A stretch of DNA of 36,746 nucleotides from ARS1285 sp038045965 (lineage in GTDB: Archaea > Nanobdellota > Nanobdellia > Pacearchaeales > GW2011-AR1): NCBI GenBank assembly GCA_038045965.1, contig JBBSXD010000002.1:1-36746 (forward strand). The letters are read 5' to 3'. The translations under genes were made by a program, and so were the position numbers. Positions within the stretch are counted from its first letter, which is position 1. Each line of letters begins with the position of its first letter. The notes beneath the pieces were generated by a model. That model was given only the letters and a program-made list of their open reading frames with translations, made no database searches and had not been told where the DNA came from. Below, one piece after another: positions 16,886 through 23,837 of this stretch.

Positions 16886-18259
16886 ATGAAAAAAAGTGTA
16901 TTGCAATTTTTAGTAGCATTAATTTTTCTTAATATAACTCTTATCTCTGCAATAAATCTTGAAGTATCTTCAAAACCTATATCTAATAGTTTTGTTGTAG
17001 AGCTAAATGATCCAGTAATATTTGATTTGATAATAAAAAACCTCGGAGAAAAAGATAGTTTTGATATATATTCTCTAGTTGGGATTAATATAACTTATGA
17101 TCCTTTCACAATAGGTAAAGAAGAAACAGAAATAATTAGAATATATTTAACACCCCAAGATTTTTTAAAATCGAACCCTAAACCATATACTTTTGAGTAT
17201 AAAATAAAAAATTCTAAAAAAGAAATTCAATCGGATACTTTAACTATTAATATTTTAAAATTAGATTCAGTTTTTTCAGTTGATACAGAACCAATAAATC
17301 CTAAATCTGACAAAATAATAATAAACATAAGAAACAATATAATGAAAGAATTTAAAGATATAAATTTTAAGTTTAATTCAGAATTTTTTAAATATGAAGA
17401 AAAAATATCATTAAATCCAAACGAGAAAAAATATATAATAGTATCTATAGATAAAGAGAAATTAAAAACATACGCAGCTGGAGATTATTTAATGAATTCT
17501 CAAATTTCATTAGAGGGGCATGTTACAAATATAAAATCCAGAATAAGATTTTTAGAAACAGAAGAAATAGAAGTATCTGAAAATAAAGAAGGAATATTAA
17601 TTCAAAAAACTGAGATAATAAAAAAAAATACGGGTAACACAAAACAACTTGTTTCTATAAATAAAAAAAATAATTTTATTGCTTATCTTTTTACGATAAC
17701 TAATATACCTCCGACAAAAACAGAAAAAGAAGGATTCTATAATCAATATATATGGGAAAAAGTTTTAAATCCAGATGAAGAGTTAAAGGTAATTACAAGA
17801 ACAAACTGGCTATTTCCAATATTAATAATTATTATAATAATTATTGGTATTGTTATTATTAAAAAATATTTATATGATAATTTAGAGCTAACAAAAAAAG
17901 TTTCTTTTGTGAAAACAAAAGGTGGAGAATTTGCACTAAAAGTATCTATAAAAATAAAAGCAAAAAAAACACTGCAGAATATAAGAATAATTGATAGACT
18001 GCCTGCATTAGTTAAATTATATGATAAATTTGGAATAATAACTCCTGATAAAATTGACTTACAATCAAGAAAAATTTATTGGAATATAAATAGATTAAAT
18101 AAAAATGAGACTAGAATATTCACTTATATAATTTATAGTAAAGTTGGCTTATTCGGAAGATTAGAATTACCTGAAACAAAAGCAATTTATGAAGACGAAG
18201 GAGAAACTAAAGAAACATCTTCAAATAAAAGTTTTTATGTAAGAGATAATCAAGAATAA
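16886..18259 (+). CDS. Surface protein with signal peptide, beta-sandwich ectodomain and one TM helix
   Basis: A signal peptide is seen at residues 1-22 (MKKSVLQFLVALIFLNITLI). The ectodomain (about 23-305) is built of Ile/Lys/Asn-rich beta strands of the kind found in archaeal CARDB/NEW3-like domains. One transmembrane helix spans about 309-326 (LFPILIIIIIIIGIVII). The C-terminal part (about 335-450) contains IDRLPALVKLYDKFGIITP and ends in strands resembling a DUF11-type repeat. The topology, with domains on both sides of the helix, is unusual if the C-terminal domain is cytoplasmic. Alternatively the signal segment is retained and both face outward. Convergent with the peroxiredoxin gene (7 nt apart). 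Confidence 0.65.
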   Translation: MKKSVLQFLVALIFLNITLISAINLEVSSKPISNSFVVELNDPVIFDLIIKNLGEKDSFDIYSLVGINITYDPFTIGKEETEIIRIYLTPQDFLKSNPKPYTFEYKIKNSKKEIQSDTLTINILKLDSVFSVDTEPINPKSDKIIINIRNNIMKEFKDINFKFNSEFFKYEEKISLNPNEKKYIIVSIDKEKLKTYAAGDYLMNSQISLEGHVTNIKSRIRFLETEEIEVSENKEGILIQKTEIIKKNTGNTKQLVSINKKNNFIAYLFTITNIPPTKTEKEGFYNQYIWEKVLNPDEELKVITRTNWLFPILIIIIIIIGIVIIKKYLYDNLELTKKVSFVKTKGGEFALKVSIKIKAKKTLQNIRIIDRLPALVKLYDKFGIITPDKIDLQSRKIYWNINRLNKNETRIFTYIIYSKVGLFGRLELPETKAIYEDEGETKETSSNKSFYVRDNQE

Positions 18260-18266
18260 TAAAAAA

Positions 18267-18725
18267 CTATAAATCTCTAATGAATTTCAAAACTTCTTGA
18301 GCATGATCCTTTGCTTTAACATTTTCATAAATTTTTATTACATTTTTATTTTTATCTAAAACATATGTATTTCTAAAAATGCCATTAAACTTTCTTCCCA
18401 TAAAAATCTTCTCTCCATAAGAATTATATTTTTTACAAATACTAAAGTCTGGATCTGATAATAAAATAATTCTCAGATTATATTTCTCACAAAAATTTCT
18501 TTTACTCTTCTCATCTCCTCCAGAGATACCAATTATAACTGTATTTAATTCTCTAAATTTTTCAACAAAATTACTAAATTCATTTGCTTCTATGCTACAT
18601 CCTGGAGTATTATCTTTAGGATAAAAATAAATAATAGTATAATCACTTTTTATATTGATAAGTCTAATATTTTTTCCATCTTTATCTTTTAATTCAAAAT
18701 CTACAGCTTTCATTCCTTCTTTCAT
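18267..18725 (-). CDS. Thioredoxin-dependent peroxiredoxin, Bcp/PrxQ type
   Basis: Reduces hydroperoxides. The peroxidatic cysteine is Cys43 in DNTPGCSIEANEF, with the Pro-x-x-x-(T/S)-x-x-C environment complete (YPKDNTPGC). The resolving cysteine that many Bcp proteins carry five residues later is replaced by Asn48. However, Cys79 (NFCEKYN) is 36 residues after Cys43, the spacing of the alternative PrxQ subtype in which the resolving Cys sits on the next helix. A disulfide between 43 and 79 is therefore likely; Cys97 is a further candidate. Length (152 aa) is typical. It may protect an anaerobe against oxygen exposure. Confidence 0.93.
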   Translation of the reverse strand: MKEGMKAVDFELKDKDGKNIRLINIKSDYTIIYFYPKDNTPGCSIEANEFSNFVEKFRELNTVIIGISGGDEKSKRNFCEKYNLRIILLSDPDFSICKKYNSYGEKIFMGRKFNGIFRNTYVLDKNKNVIKIYENVKAKDHAQEVLKFIRDL

Positions 18726-18777
18726 TTTAATCTACAAATACTTATTAAAATATAAACTATATTAATAAATTATTCTA

Positions 18778-19518
18778 CTAAAATTCAAAAATCTGTCCGG
18801 GCATTACAAATCCAGCAAACCCATCTTTTTTTACATCTTTTTTATCCCATCCATTACCAAGATGAACAAGATAAGTTTTTTCTTTAACTTCTTTAGGCAA
18901 TTCCCTTTTTAATTTATCATAAGGCATATGCACATCAGAATTAGTTTCAAAAAATTGGCAATCTTGAAATATTATTCTTGAATCATAAGAAGGCAATTCA
19001 ACACTATCTCCAGAATAAAATACTCCATTATCAAATCTTAATCCATAATTTTCCATACCCAAAACATGTAAAGTTGGAAATAAAAATAATTTAGGAATCC
19101 CAGGAATTTCTATCTCTTTTCCTATTTTAACTTCAAAATAATCGTCCAAAGTAGCATTAAATGGTTTATTATTTTCAGATTGCAACTTACCTAATCCTCC
19201 ACTTAAAGAATGTTCCCATAAATTATGAGCAAATTCATTGCTTGCTAAATATAAATTTATTCTATATTTTCCTCTTAGTTTATAACAAAAATAATTCATA
19301 AAAGCTACAGCTTCAATTCCTCCAATATGATCTGCATGAGTATGAGTTATCACAATATCACTAACATCTTTTAATCTATCTGACTCCATTAATTTAAAAG
19401 GAACTGTATATCCTACATCTACTAATAAATTTCTTTTTTCTGTTCCACTAACCATGAAACTTGTATTTCCTAATTTAGGATTTAATCCAGATCCTGTTCC
19501 AATCCATTCTATTTTCAT
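18778..19518 (-). CDS. MBL-fold metal-dependent hydrolase (RNase Z-like)
   Basis: Metallo-beta-lactamase superfamily. The zinc motif is HTHADH (59-64), followed by GGIEA. A further conserved His occurs in TLHVLG, an Asp in YSGDS, and a His near the C-terminus (VHLGNGW). The N-terminal GTGSGLNPKLGNTSF is typical of the RNase Z/ElaC side of the family. The long exosite arm of true tRNase Z is not obvious. A phosphodiesterase acting on RNA ends or cyclic nucleotides is the safest call. 52 nt upstream of the peroxiredoxin gene on the same strand. Confidence 0.82.
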   Translation of the reverse strand: MKIEWIGTGSGLNPKLGNTSFMVSGTEKRNLLVDVGYTVPFKLMESDRLKDVSDIVITHTHADHIGGIEAVAFMNYFCYKLRGKYRINLYLASNEFAHNLWEHSLSGGLGKLQSENNKPFNATLDDYFEVKIGKEIEIPGIPKLFLFPTLHVLGMENYGLRFDNGVFYSGDSVELPSYDSRIIFQDCQFFETNSDVHMPYDKLKRELPKEVKEKTYLVHLGNGWDKKDVKKDGFAGFVMPGQIFEF

Positions 19519-19638
19519 ACTAATTTAAAAGAAAAGCCGTTTATAAATCTTTTCATATGTAATTACTATTAAGTTATGAAATTTATCTAATTAAATAAAT
19601 TTCTAAAAATAATCAAAAAATAAAAACCAAATACAAAA

Positions 19639-19648
19639 ACTTAAATAT
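19639..19648 (+). promoter_or_regulatory. TATA-like box of tRNA-Tyr
   Basis: ACTTAAATAT-type element about 25-33 nt upstream of the first base of tRNA-Tyr, the expected archaeal spacing. Confidence 0.5.
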
Positions 19649-19671
19649 ACTCCAAAATAACTAGTATAATA

Positions 19672-19743
19672 CCCTCGGTAGTATAACGGTTATTACAGGT
19701 GGCTGTAGACCACTTGAAGCAAGTTCGACTCTTGCCCGAGGGA
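19672..19743 (+). tRNA. tRNA-Tyr (GUA)
   Basis: The acceptor stem is CCCTCGG with CCGAGGG and the discriminator A is at 19743. The anticodon loop is CTGTAGA with anticodon GTA. The T arm is GCAAG-TTCGACT-CTTGC. The C1-G72 pair is the archaeal/eukaryotic tRNA-Tyr identity element. No intron and no encoded CCA. The second copy-flanking repeat begins 13 nt after its 3' end. Confidence 0.96.
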
Positions 19744-19756
19744 TGTATCAATATCG

Positions 19757-19791
19757 CACAACAATAATTAAATACTTGTTAAAATTAATAA
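19757..19791 (+). repeat. 35-bp direct repeat, left copy (carries a promoter)
   Basis: Identical in all 35 positions to 20344-20378. It contains a TATA-like ATTAAATACTT and ends 5 nt before the antitoxin ATG at 19797. It thus supplies the promoter and most of the leader of that gene. Confidence 0.95.
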
Positions 19792-19796
19792 ATCAA

Positions 19797-19955
19797 ATGG
19801 AAATAGTATCTATACCAAAAAAACAATACGAAGAAATGATAAGAGAATTAGAGAAACTAAGAAAAGAAAAACAAGAAATAGATTTTAATATAGAAAATCA
19901 GATTAAAGAAGGACTGGAAGATCTAAAAAAAGGAAGAATAATAAGACTAGCCTAA
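19797..19955 (+). CDS. RelB/Phd-like antitoxin (52 aa)
   Basis: The start at 19797 is chosen because the longer frame would begin inside tRNA-Tyr and because the promoter repeat ends 5 nt upstream. The product begins with the strand MEIVSIPKKQYEEM, continues with a long charged helix and ends EGLEDLKKGRIIRLA. The final D-KKGR-hydrophobic segment is the toxin-wrapping tail typical of short archaeal antitoxins paired with RelE-like toxins. The stop overlaps, by 3 bases, the stop of the repaired toxin frame on the opposite strand, so the pair is tail to tail. It remains intact although its toxin is frameshifted. Confidence 0.7.
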   Translation: MEIVSIPKKQYEEMIRELEKLRKEKQEIDFNIENQIKEGLEDLKKGRIIRLA

Positions 19956-20268
19956 TTATTCAATAAATTCTTTACATATTCTCTATAGAAATTTATTTCT
20001 GAGATTAATCTATCAATTGTCTCTTGTTGCGTTTTCTTATCACTTATTGCAACAACTAATACAACTTTCAAGTTTCAAATACAAAATAATATAATCTTTT
20101 TTCATCTATATGTTTCTCTCTTAATGATTTTATCTGCAATTGATCACCAGCATAAGGATTATTTTTCAACTGTTGAACTATATTCCTAATCCTTTCCTGT
20201 TGACTCAAAGATAATCTCAAAATAATTTTTTGATATAAAGATTGTAATGTAAAAACTAAATACGCCAT
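19952..20268 (-). pseudogene. RelE-family toxin, frameshifted
   Basis: ATG at 20268 opens a RelE-like frame with IVQQLKNNPYAGDQLQIKSL and LREKHIDEKRLYYFVFE, the middle of the archaeal RelE fold. It meets a TGA at 20070-20068. Directly beyond, another frame from TTG at 20071 continues the family pattern: LKVVLVVAISDKKTQQETID, then FYREYVKNLL, ending with TAG at 19954-19952. Loss of one base near 20071-20074 (for example a GAC codon after GAA) explains the break, and repair would give about 105 aa, the normal family length. Either a recent pseudogene or a sequencing error. It has its own TATA-like ATTTTAAACT about 27 nt upstream. Convergent with the intact antitoxin. Confidence 0.8.
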
Positions 20269-20343
20269 AAATAGATATATGAATAAAGTTTAAAATATCT
20301 CCCATAAGATCATATTGACATATTTCTAGAATAATATTAAAAT

Positions 20344-20378
20344 CACAACAATAATTAAATACTTGTTAAAATTAATAA
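20344..20378 (+). repeat. 35-bp direct repeat, right copy (carries a promoter)
   Basis: Perfect copy of 19757-19791, 587 bp downstream. It ends 4 nt before the ATG of the 122-aa secreted protein, so this gene and the antitoxin share the same promoter sequence. Confidence 0.95.
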
Positions 20379-20382
20379 GCTC

Positions 20383-20751
20383 ATGAAAAAGAGTGTATGT
20401 TTTTTAACATTTATAATATTACTAATTTCTACCATTTTAGTCTCTTCCATGAATTACTACAATGATGACTATTACAATAATTACAACTATTACAATTACA
20501 ATAAATATTTTATAGAAGAAGAAAACAAATTAACATCAAAAACTTTTTACATAGAAGACAGCAATGAAAATAACTATTACAGAACTTTCATTAATTATAA
20601 TCAACACCAAAGAGATTATTATATATACAAAACAGATTTTGAAAGGAAAGGAATATATTTAGATTTCTTTGATAGAGATTTGACATTACATACATATCTT
20701 AAAACAAAAAAAGAAGTTGTCTGTCCAGAAGGATGGATATGTAAAAAATAA
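20383..20751 (+). CDS. Secreted Tyr/Asn-rich protein (122 aa)
   Basis: A signal peptide occupies residues 1-22 (MKKSVCFLTFIILLISTILV). An unusual Tyr/Asn-rich segment follows (about 24-45: YYNDDYYNNYNYYNYN), then a mixed beta region, and a C-terminus with two cysteines (VVCPEGWICKK) that could form a disulfide. The start lies 4 nt after the duplicated promoter repeat, with the TATA-like box about 27-30 nt upstream. No family recognised; likely an exported or surface peptide. Confidence 0.6.
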   Translation: MKKSVCFLTFIILLISTILVSSMNYYNDDYYNNYNYYNYNKYFIEEENKLTSKTFYIEDSNENNYYRTFINYNQHQRDYYIYKTDFERKGIYLDFFDRDLTLHTYLKTKKEVVCPEGWICKK

Positions 20752-20829
20752 GAAAAATTTTAATCTATAAAAGAAATAAAAACTTTTAAAAACAATATAT
20801 TTCTTGAATTTTATCGATAATTAAGGAAA

Positions 20830-22011
20830 ATGTTATTATTAAGAAAATCAAGAAACAAAGATATATTATCAGAAATCTTTAGTCATGCAAGAATAAAGAT
20901 AAATGGAGATAATCCTTGGGATATTAATGTTCATAACCAAAGATTTTACGATAGAGTAATTTCAAATGGTTCTTTGGGATTAGGAGAATCTTATATGGAT
21001 GGAGACTGGGACTGTAACTCTCTAGATCAATTATTTGACAAAATAACTACTTATAATCTAAGAGCTCACGCAAAAGAAAACTATCCCCTATTAAATCTTT
21101 TAATTAGAAAAATTTTAAGCAATATAAACTCTGATAAATTAATGGATTTGCATTACGATCTTGGAAATGACTTATACATTGAAATGTTAGGGGGAAATCC
21201 AATGGAAACAGAAAATCATGCCTTCATGCAATATACTTGTTCATATAAAGGAAATGAAGAAAATAACAAGAAATTTAATCTAAGAAATTCTCAGATAAAT
21301 AAATTAGAATTAATTTGCAAAAAGGCAGATTTAAGAAGAGGAATGAAATTATTAGAATTGGGAAGCGGTTTTGGAGGATTTGCAAATTATGCTTCAAGAA
21401 ATTATGGAGTTGAAGTTACTTGTTATAATATTTCCAAACAGCAAATTGAATTCTCTAGAGAATGGAATAACAATCTACCTATAAAAATTATAAATAAAGA
21501 TTATAGATTAGCAGAAGGAAAATTTGATAGAATAATCTCTATTGGTTTAGCAGAGCATGTTAATTTAAAAGAATTAATGGAAATTGCACATTCATGTTTA
21601 TCTGAAAATGGATTATTTATTCTTCATAATATCGGGAAAATAAAATCAGAAAATTTTACGAATCCTTGGATAACCAAATACATTTTCCCAGGAGGAAATC
21701 TGCCCTCTATTTCTCAACTATCAAAAGCAACAGAAGGATTATTTACAATTTTAGATTTACATAATTTCGGACAAGATTATGATCCTACACTTATGGCTTG
21801 GAATGAAAATTTCCAATCTTCATGGCCAAGACTAGAAAAAAAGTATAATCAAAAAGTTAAAGGAAAATTTAAAAGAATGTGGGAATATTATTTATTATCA
21901 TGTGCAGGAGCATTCAGAGTTTCAGAAGAAAATCCAAAAGCGGTTAAGAATCAATTGTTCCAATTAGTTTTATCAAAAGCTCCATTAAAAAAATATATTT
22001 TTGTAAGATAA
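20830..22011 (+). CDS. cfa: Cyclopropane-fatty-acyl-phospholipid synthase
   Basis: SAM-dependent methyltransferase that adds a methylene across a lipid double bond. It follows the bacterial Cfa layout: N-terminal lipid-binding domain (LGLGESYMDGDWDC, 49-62) and catalytic domain. Landmarks are HYDLGNDLY (108-116), the SAM-binding LLELGSGFGGFANYA (174-188), AEHV (241-244), FILHNIG (263-269), PWITKYIFPGGNLPS (279-293) and LSCAGAFR (356-363). Positions of Cys137, Glu242 and His266 match the bicarbonate-binding active-site residues of the E. coli enzyme. Length 393 aa is normal. Closeness to bacterial sequences suggests horizontal acquisition; the substrate in a cell with archaeal lipids is unclear. 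Confidence 0.94.
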   Translation: MLLLRKSRNKDILSEIFSHARIKINGDNPWDINVHNQRFYDRVISNGSLGLGESYMDGDWDCNSLDQLFDKITTYNLRAHAKENYPLLNLLIRKILSNINSDKLMDLHYDLGNDLYIEMLGGNPMETENHAFMQYTCSYKGNEENNKKFNLRNSQINKLELICKKADLRRGMKLLELGSGFGGFANYASRNYGVEVTCYNISKQQIEFSREWNNNLPIKIINKDYRLAEGKFDRIISIGLAEHVNLKELMEIAHSCLSENGLFILHNIGKIKSENFTNPWITKYIFPGGNLPSISQLSKATEGLFTILDLHNFGQDYDPTLMAWNENFQSSWPRLEKKYNQKVKGKFKRMWEYYLLSCAGAFRVSEENPKAVKNQLFQLVLSKAPLKKYIFVR

Positions 22012-22034
22012 AACTAATTTTATCATCAATAAAA

Positions 22035-22586
22035 TCACAAATTCGAACCCAATTTCTCAAACTTCACAATAGTTCTACAAGCTAATTTTGGGGTTACTTT
22101 TTTAATAAATCCTCTTACTTTATGAATATTATCTTCACTATTAAAATAAAGACTAAAAATTGACTGTCCATTTTTAACTACAGCAGCTCTCCCCTCTGAT
22201 GATCCAAAACCTTTGCTCATCCCAGTTTGCACTCTTTCTCCTTTTGAAGCTCCGCTAAAAACCCTATTATTTCTTAAGATATTATGAGGATAAACATTAA
22301 CTCTCATAAAAAAATCATTTTGAAATAGATTAGTCATATCTTTATTTAATCCTTGTCTTATAGCTTCTAAAGCCATATCTCTTATCTGAATGTTTTCTCC
22401 TGCAGAAATAGTTCCTTTTATTCTAAATTCTCCAGCCTCAAATTTCTTAATATTTCCAATGTTAAACTTTACAATTTTCTGAGGAGGAATTGTTTTAACA
22501 TAACTTTTCTGCAATTTTTTAGATTTTCTGGTATTAGAAACAGGTATTCTTTTAGAATATGCAGAAGCTTTTCTAGCATTTCCCAT
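22035..22586 (-). CDS. rpl10e: 50S ribosomal protein uL16 (L10e)
   Basis: Archaeal/eukaryotic-type uL16, a large-subunit protein near the tRNA-binding centre. The 183-aa product has the basic N-terminus, IQIRDMALEAIRQGLNKDM in the middle, FFMRVNVYPHNILRNN, and the conserved loop MSKGFGSSEGRAA (about 130-142). Translation is coupled to the preceding 51-aa ORF: its ATG overlaps that stop (TAATG) and a strong Shine-Dalgarno AGGAGG lies about 8 nt upstream. It is the last gene of the eL33-orf-orf-uL16 operon, convergent with cfa. Confidence 0.96.
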   Translation of the reverse strand: MGNARKASAYSKRIPVSNTRKSKKLQKSYVKTIPPQKIVKFNIGNIKKFEAGEFRIKGTISAGENIQIRDMALEAIRQGLNKDMTNLFQNDFFMRVNVYPHNILRNNRVFSGASKGERVQTGMSKGFGSSEGRAAVVKNGQSIFSLYFNSEDNIHKVRGFIKKVTPKLACRTIVKFEKLGSNL

Positions 22587-22741
22587 TAATAATTCCTCCT
22601 TGAAGAATCATAATCGCCTAATTTTTCAACTAATCCAGAATATTTTTCTTCTTTAACATTATTTGGATCTCTATCACAACTACCAATCATTTCATGATAC
22701 CTTTTTATTTCTTCTGATTTTTCAGAACATCCACATCCCAT
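22586..22741 (-). CDS. Cys-containing 51-aa protein in the ribosomal operon
   Basis: Small ORF from ATG 22741 to TAA 22588-22586. It is joined to the genes on both sides by TAATG overlaps (22743-22739 and 22588-22584), which strongly supports translation. The product begins MGCGCSEKSEEIKRYHEM and includes a third Cys (GSCDRD). MGCGC at the N-terminus is a possible metal- or thiol-binding site. Its position just before uL16 suggests a ribosome-related or housekeeping role, but no family is recognised. Confidence 0.75.
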   Translation of the reverse strand: MGCGCSEKSEEIKRYHEMIGSCDRDPNNVKEEKYSGLVEKLGDYDSSRRNY

Positions 22742-23064
22742 TAATCAGCTCCTTGAAAACCAGAATCATCAGGAAAATCTATATCCATATCATCTTCAAT
22801 AAATTTATCTTTATCATAATTTTTAAAAGGAATCCATTCACAACTATCTCGATTAGAATCAGAAACACGAAAAAAATATAAATAACCTAAATTTTTTTCA
22901 TCAACTCCACTTGCATACAACTCCCCATTACGAGATTTATAAATTTTAGATAAGGGCATAGGGGGCATAGGAATATTTTCAGACAGCTCTCTAAGTTTAT
23001 ATTTATTAGTTCTATTATCAAAAAAAGGAATCAGCCTCAATCTATTTGTCCATCTATTTGTCAT
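22741..23064 (-). CDS. Hypothetical protein in the ribosomal operon (107 aa)
   Basis: Soluble protein starting MTNRWTNRLRLIPFFDNR, with a proline-rich middle (NIPMPPMPLSKIY) and a strongly acidic end (IEDDMDIDFPDDSGFQGAD). The start follows the eL33 stop by one base, and the stop overlaps the start of the 51-aa ORF, so it is translated within the operon. No known domain. Its conserved place between two ribosomal proteins hints at a translation-linked job, which is inference only. Confidence 0.7.
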   Translation of the reverse strand: MTNRWTNRLRLIPFFDNRTNKYKLRELSENIPMPPMPLSKIYKSRNGELYASGVDEKNLGYLYFFRVSDSNRDSCEWIPFKNYDKDKFIEDDMDIDFPDDSGFQGAD

Positions 23065-23065
23065 T

Positions 23066-23323
23066 CTACGCTTTCACCTCTACATCCGTATTTCTTGATT
23101 GTCCAGGTAAACCTTTTTCAAAAATAGCTCTAACCAATCCTTTATTTCCATGAGGACTAGATATCTTTCCTTTTATAATTTTTCCAGCAGGTGAAGTCCA
23201 GACTACTTCTTTATCTAAAAATTTATTAGCTTCTTCGCGATTTTTAGTTCCAACATCTAACAAAAAATGTCTTTCATGGATTCTTCTTAATCCTCTCCTA
23301 AATTGTATAACTTTGCCTTTCAT
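23066..23323 (-). CDS. rpl35ae: 50S ribosomal protein eL33 (L35Ae)
   Basis: Archaeal/eukaryotic-only large-subunit protein, 85 aa, normal size. Family landmarks are VIQFRRGLRRIHERHFLLDV near the start, KEVVWTSPAGKIIKGKI in the middle and the SSPHGNKGLVRAIFEKGLPG block. It is the first gene of the operon eL33-107 aa-51 aa-uL16. A TATA-like GTTTTTAAAC (23351-23360) lies about 30 nt upstream of the ATG, consistent with a short or absent leader. Confidence 0.95.
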   Translation of the reverse strand: MKGKVIQFRRGLRRIHERHFLLDVGTKNREEANKFLDKEVVWTSPAGKIIKGKISSPHGNKGLVRAIFEKGLPGQSRNTDVEVKA

Positions 23324-23350
23324 AGTAAACAGAAACCAAAGAAAAAATAG

Positions 23351-23360
23351 GTTTAAAAAC
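23351..23360 (-). promoter_or_regulatory. TATA-like box of the eL33 operon
   Basis: GTTTTTAAAC on the minus strand, about 28-37 nt before the eL33 start codon and overlapping the stop region of the upstream gene. Confidence 0.45.
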
Positions 23361-23685
23361 TTATCTCCTTATTATCAGAAATAGAACTATTATCACTAAT
23401 TATTTTAGATTCACGGATAGTTGCACTACCTTCTAAACTATTATAAAATATTTCATAAGAAATTCCTCTTTCATCATAAGCATTCAAAGTTCCTACAGGA
23501 AGATAAGGAATTTCATCGATTCTTAATTTTAAAGTTCCTACTAATTTGCTATCTTCCATAACTTCCTCTTTAATATCTACATTATTATCTCTAACACTAT
23601 CTAAATAATTTCTAATAAAATAATCTCCAGCCCCCCCAAAAACTAATCCTACAATTAAAGACAATCCAGCCAATTTTTTATTCAT
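23353..23685 (-). CDS. Small exported or membrane-anchored protein (110 aa)
   Basis: The start at 23685 (MNKKLAGLSLIVGLVFGGAG) is preferred over the longer frame from 23772, because it puts a signal or anchor helix at the N-terminus and leaves the hairpin block upstream untranslated. After the hydrophobic segment (about 5-20) the protein is acidic and Ser/Ile-rich, including DEIPYLPVGTLNAYDERG. Likely anchored with the tail outside. No family recognised. Confidence 0.6.
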   Translation of the reverse strand: MNKKLAGLSLIVGLVFGGAGDYFIRNYLDSVRDNNVDIKEEVMEDSKLVGTLKLRIDEIPYLPVGTLNAYDERGISYEIFYNSLEGSATIRESKIISDNSSISDNKEISF

Positions 23686-23721
23686 GAATAAAATAATGAA
23701 AATAGATTTATAATCTTTTAT

Positions 23722-23831
23722 GTCCGAAACGTTGAAAACCTCACCATTTATGGTGAGGTCGTTTCGGAGCATCCCAAAAAATTTCCATTTGAAAGAAAAA
23801 TCGCCAATCAGCGATTTTTCGGAAATTTTTT
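23722..23831. other. Twin nested stem-loops with matching asymmetric bulges
   Basis: Two consecutive elaborate hairpins of the same design. In the first, TCCGAAAC (23723-23730) pairs with GTTTCGGA (23761-23768). Inside it CCTCACCA (23739-23746) pairs with TGGTGAGG (23751-23758), with an 8-nt bulge on the left (GTTGAAAA) and 2 nt on the right. In the second, AAAAAATTTCC (23776-23786) pairs with GGAAATTTTTT (23821-23831). Inside it AAAAATCGC (23796-23804) pairs with GCGATTTTT (23811-23819), with a 9-nt left bulge (ATTTGAAAG) and 1 nt on the right. Both left bulges contain TTGAAA. The block follows the stop of the 604-aa gene and precedes the 110-aa gene. Confidence 0.75.
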
Positions 23832-23837
23832 CTGATA

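Noticed and set aside
19743..19796. Antitoxin start at 19743
   Set aside because: That ATG uses the last base of tRNA-Tyr and lies upstream of the promoter repeat.
23686..23772. Longer N-terminus for the 110-aa exported protein
   Set aside because: It would translate into the hairpin block and place the signal-like helix internally; the ATG at 23685 gives a normal signal or anchor segment.
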